A stretch of 64,000 bases of DNA. Origin: an uncultured SAR86 cluster bacterium. GTDB lineage: Bacteria; Pseudomonadota; Gammaproteobacteria; Magnimaribacterales; AG-339-G14. Shown here in pieces: positions 61,548 to 64,000 of the stretch (within the stretch, counting starts at the first letter, position 1; every line of letters starts with the position of its first letter). The stretch lies in contig CACMTR010000001.1 of NCBI GenBank assembly GCA_902616715.1, positions 310,001 to 374,000 of the forward strand, given 5' to 3'. The translations under genes and the position numbers were made by a program. The notes under the pieces were generated by a model that had not been told where the DNA came from, searched no databases, and worked only from the letters and a program-made list of their open reading frames with translations.

Positions 61548-62747
61548 ATGTCAGATAAATTAAATTATCTCTTTGAAAATAATTCTTTAATAAATTGTTT
61601 TTGTTCGTCTATTTCTAAAGAGAATAATAATTTTGAAACTAAATCTTTTGCCTTTGGCAACTCAAAACAGGGGATTGACGATCCCATAAATGGAGATAGT
61701 TTGTTTAGGATTTTTTCCATGAGTAAAGTTGTTACAACTATTGCGGTTATGCAACTTGTTGAAAAAGGAGAATTAAATTTAGACGAACCAGTTGAAAATA
61801 TATTGCCTTATATTAAAAAAGTTCCAATTCTTAACGAAAATAATCAATTCGTTAAACAAAAAAATTCTATAACTTTAAGAAATCTTTTATCACATACTAG
61901 TGGATTTTCTTATAGTTCAAGCGTGATGGAAACATCCAAAAGAATGAAAAATCTTTCAGCTTCAAAAAAATTATATTTATCTCTTAAAGGATACAGAACA
62001 AAAGGTTCAATTTTTAATAAAGGACCAAGATTATTCGAAGCAGGAACTAACATTAAATATGGAACAGGCATTGGAATAGCTGGAAATATGCTGGAGAAAG
62101 TTACTGGAGTTGGTTTAGACGAATATTGTAAAGAAAATATTTTTAATCCCTTGAGTATGGAAAATACATTTTTTGAGATTCCAAAAGAAAAACAAGACAA
62201 GCTTGTAGGTATGTATATAAGAAGGGGTAAAAATTCAGATAAATTTTCAGAATTACCTTTGAGCATTCCTCCAGTAAAGAGAACCTTTTTGAATAAAATA
62301 ATTTTTGGCGGTTTTTATGGAGGGACTGATGTGTTTAGTTCCCCTAACGATTTTACAATCTTAATTAAATGCCTATTAGATAAAGGAACATTCAACGGTT
62401 ACAAAATGCTTAAAGAGGAAACTATTGAAGAAATGTCTAAACCCGGACCTGGTAGTTATGATGATATGTGGGATAGAGATGACAATCCTCAATATGTCAT
62501 GGGAGAAAATACGAGGTTAAAAAGTAATCAAAATAAATATGGTCTTGGTTTAACAGTTTCTTATGATAATAAATCCCATAGACCCATTGGATCTGTTTGT
62601 CATGGTGGAGCCGGCAATACATTTTTTAGTTTGAATTATGAAGCTAACAAAGCAGCATTAATATTCTCAAATTTTTATCCATATAATGATCCTGAATGGT
62701 TTGAAATGCTTCAAGAGTTAGAATTCATTACATATGAAAATAATTAG
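61548..62747 (+). CDS. Serine hydrolase of the beta-lactamase (class C-like) family
   Basis: A 399-residue cytosolic-looking hydrolase or esterase. The SxxK motif is Ser57-Met-Ser-Lys60 in IFSMSKVVTTIAVMQL, the Tyr motif is likely IKYGTGIGIAG, and the third motif is CHGGAGNT. DLEEPVENILPYI-type wording (NLDEPVENILPYIKK) is standard for the family. No signal peptide. It follows the dehalogenase-like gene by five nt and overlaps the next gene by 14 nt. Confidence 0.88.
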   Translation: MSDKLNYLFENNSLINCFCSSISKENNNFETKSFAFGNSKQGIDDPINGDSLFRIFSMSKVVTTIAVMQLVEKGELNLDEPVENILPYIKKVPILNENNQFVKQKNSITLRNLLSHTSGFSYSSSVMETSKRMKNLSASKKLYLSLKGYRTKGSIFNKGPRLFEAGTNIKYGTGIGIAGNMLEKVTGVGLDEYCKENIFNPLSMENTFFEIPKEKQDKLVGMYIRRGKNSDKFSELPLSIPPVKRTFLNKIIFGGFYGGTDVFSSPNDFTILIKCLLDKGTFNGYKMLKEETIEEMSKPGPGSYDDMWDRDDNPQYVMGENTRLKSNQNKYGLGLTVSYDNKSHRPIGSVCHGGAGNTFFSLNYEANKAALIFSNFYPYNDPEWFEMLQELEFITYENN

Positions 62748-63174
62748 ATTGTTTTTAAAAGCATATTTTTTATTCTTTATTTTTTTATCAACATGTTTAT
62801 CTGCAAATGAAATAGATAATTTTATTAAAAATTATTTTGATGCCTTTAATAATTCTGATTCAATTAAATTTCACGATAAATTTCACAATCCTTTTATAAG
62901 AATTATCAATGGAGAAAAAAAATTAATTTCAGATAAAAAATGGTTTGATTTTAAAGCATTGAATTCTACAGATTGGTCTTATTCATCGATTTTAGATTAC
63001 GAAAAATTTCTTGAAACAGACAACGAAGCAATATTGAAAATTAATTATGGTCGACATAATTCAGAAGGGTCAATTTATAACAGTGGTGATGCATATATGG
63101 TCCTTACAAAAATTAACAACAAATGGGGTATTTCCACATATATAGCGCCGTCTATACCTACTGAAGGTATATAA
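62734..63174 (+). CDS. Secreted NTF2/SnoaL-like protein
   Basis: A 146-residue protein with a signal peptide (about 1-23, FLFFIFLSTCLSA). The mature part starts EIDNFIKNYFDAFNNSDSIKFHDKFHNPFIRI and ends AYMVLTKINNKWGISTYIAP, the helix-then-curved-sheet pattern of the NTF2-like superfamily. Enzymatic role, if any, is unknown. The start lies inside the end of the previous gene. Confidence 0.75.
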   Translation: MKIIRLFLKAYFLFFIFLSTCLSANEIDNFIKNYFDAFNNSDSIKFHDKFHNPFIRIINGEKKLISDKKWFDFKALNSTDWSYSSILDYEKFLETDNEAILKINYGRHNSEGSIYNSGDAYMVLTKINNKWGISTYIAPSIPTEGI

Positions 63175-63279
63175 TTGGATATATAGTTATTCGTATAATA
63201 TATATTATGTTAAATATAAGATTTGAGGATCATTTAACTAATATCTATAATTCTTATAATTCTCAACTTAGGGAGAAAA

Positions 63280-63540
63280 ATGGAAAACGTTGAAATATAT
63301 TACCTAGCTATAACAATTTTTGTCTGTTATGGCTTCAACCTAGCTCAAGGCTTAAGAGCAGCTATAAATAGAGATGAGACTGTTAGAGTAGTACCAAAAA
63401 TTCTTTGTTCTATCTATTGCGTATCGGCTTCATTAATAGGAATTATGATACTGCCCTCTTCTTATCAATTGATATCTTACTTTCATGTATTTATTATATT
63501 GTTTCAGATGGCAATGATTTGGTTTCCAAAGCCCAAATAA
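63280..63540 (+). CDS. Small membrane protein (86 residues)
   Basis: Three predicted helices: about 5-22, 38-58 and 62-82. A charged loop (RAAINRDETVRVVPK) lies between the first two. No family is recognised. A GGGAGAAAA ribosome-binding site precedes the ATG. It lies 16 nt upstream of an acyl-CoA synthetase gene. Confidence 0.65.
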   Translation: MENVEIYYLAITIFVCYGFNLAQGLRAAINRDETVRVVPKILCSIYCVSASLIGIMILPSSYQLISYFHVFIILFQMAMIWFPKPK

Positions 63541-63556
63541 TTCTTGGAGAGAAAAT

Positions 63557-64000
63557 ATGACTGTTAAATATTACGATTGGGTTGAATATCAATCTAACTT
63601 CAGACCTGAAAAAGTTGCAATAAAAGAAATCTCAAGTTCTAAAGAATTAACCTATAGAACATTAAATGACAGATCAAAAGCTCTAGCAGGTTGGCTTCAG
63701 AAAAATGGACTGGAAAAAGGAGACAGAGTAGCAATTCTTTCTCATAATTGTGCCGAAGTTTTCGAATTAGAGTTTGCATGTGGAAAAATTGGAGGCATTG
63801 AACTTCCATTAAACTGGAGGCTCACTAAACCTGAATTAGAATATATTCTTAATGATAGTTCTCCAAAAGTACTCATTTACTCCATTGAATTCAAGGAGAT
63901 AGCGGAAGCGCTCTTAAAAGATTGTGATATAAAAAATTCTTTAGAAATAGAAGAGAATAATTTTAGTAGTAGTTACGAAGATGCAATTTCTGAAAACAAT
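63557..64000 (+). CDS. AMP-dependent acyl-CoA synthetase, 3'-truncated by the window edge
   Basis: The first 148 codons of an adenylate-forming enzyme. It opens MTVKYYDWVEYQSNFRPEKVAIKE and has LTYRTLNDRSKALAGWLQKNGLEKGDRVAILSHNCAEVFELEFACGKIGGIELPLNWRL, the family's N-terminal domain. The AMP-binding P-loop lies beyond the window. It activates a carboxylic acid, likely fatty or aromatic, to its CoA thioester. A TTGGAGAG ribosome-binding site precedes the ATG. Confidence 0.92.
   Translation, partial: MTVKYYDWVEYQSNFRPEKVAIKEISSSKELTYRTLNDRSKALAGWLQKNGLEKGDRVAILSHNCAEVFELEFACGKIGGIELPLNWRLTKPELEYILNDSSPKVLIYSIEFKEIAEALLKDCDIKNSLEIEENNFSSSYEDAISENN

Noticed and set aside
63207-63290. 27-codon ORF (starting MLNIRFEDHLTN) in the gap before the small membrane protein gene
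   Set aside because: It lacks a ribosome-binding site, overlaps the start of the next gene in another frame, and has no supporting pattern.

Overview
The window is AT-rich, densely coded chromosomal DNA from a Gram-negative bacterium, most likely a marine gammaproteobacterium. The evidence is the gene order tig-clpP-clpX-lon-hupB-ppiD, the gloB/rnhA/dnaQ block, HflX, MltD, and three TonB-dependent outer-membrane receptors. The small intergenic gaps, many 1-4 nt overlaps, and a repertoire of P450, Baeyer-Villiger monooxygenase, Fe(II)/2-oxoglutarate dioxygenases, CaiB-type CoA transferase and haloalkane dehalogenase resemble streamlined surface-ocean clades such as SAR86. That assignment is inference; no rRNA gene is present to test it.

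Layout. 1-8236: protein quality control (trigger factor, ClpP, ClpX, Lon, HU, PpiD) followed by FabI. 8272-14499: a probable zinc-uptake pair (His-rich secreted peptide plus ZnuD-like receptor), then a second large TonB receptor with a glucokinase. 14471-20793: MltD, GloB, RNase HI, DNA polymerase III epsilon, GltX, a lipoprotein serine hydrolase with a duplicated C-terminus, and a Trm112-like protein. 20790-26909: an alkylsulfatase-like metallo-beta-lactamase-fold enzyme, CoA transferase, methyltransferase, TauD-type dioxygenase and a flavin monooxygenase. 26984-30281: tRNA-Ala(GGC) followed by a 3.2 kb insert ending in a partial tRNA-Ala 3' copy. The insert carries a subtilisin-like lipoprotein, a secreted partner protein and another secreted protein. 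30342-38331: DsrE-like protein, PpnP, MFS transporter, S51 peptidase, NCS2 purine permease, a TonB receptor and a purine-type phosphoribosyltransferase. 38328-44256: P450, HflX, PhyH dioxygenase and Sir2, interleaved with very small membrane proteins. 44277-51494: GST, bacterioferritin with a Fur box, MAPEG protein, glutaredoxin, S9 peptidase and a DUF5916-type barrel. 51567-58340: a c-di-GMP/phosphorelay cluster (PAS-EAL, HisKA-REC-GGDEF, a single REC) convergent with a hybrid histidine kinase and a TonB-C-like protein. 58403-64000: CBS protein, ThDP enzyme, lipoprotein dehalogenase-like hydrolase, serine hydrolase, NTF2-like protein and the start of an acyl-CoA synthetase.

The most unusual points are five. 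First, the tRNA-Ala-bounded insert has a protease that lacks a visible propeptide and is followed 1 nt later by a secreted protein that could supply one. Second, at least ten genes have a -10 box 5-9 nt before the start codon and no Shine-Dalgarno sequence, suggesting leaderless mRNAs. Third, a 12-bp hairpin lies 2 nt before a TonB receptor start. Fourth, an in-frame tandem copy of a hydrolase C-terminus lies beyond its stop codon. Fifth, a HisKA-REC-GGDEF protein has no kinase ATPase domain and sits beside a hybrid kinase. No CRISPR array, insertion sequence, integrase or rRNA was seen, and no gene-free stretch exceeds 300 bases.
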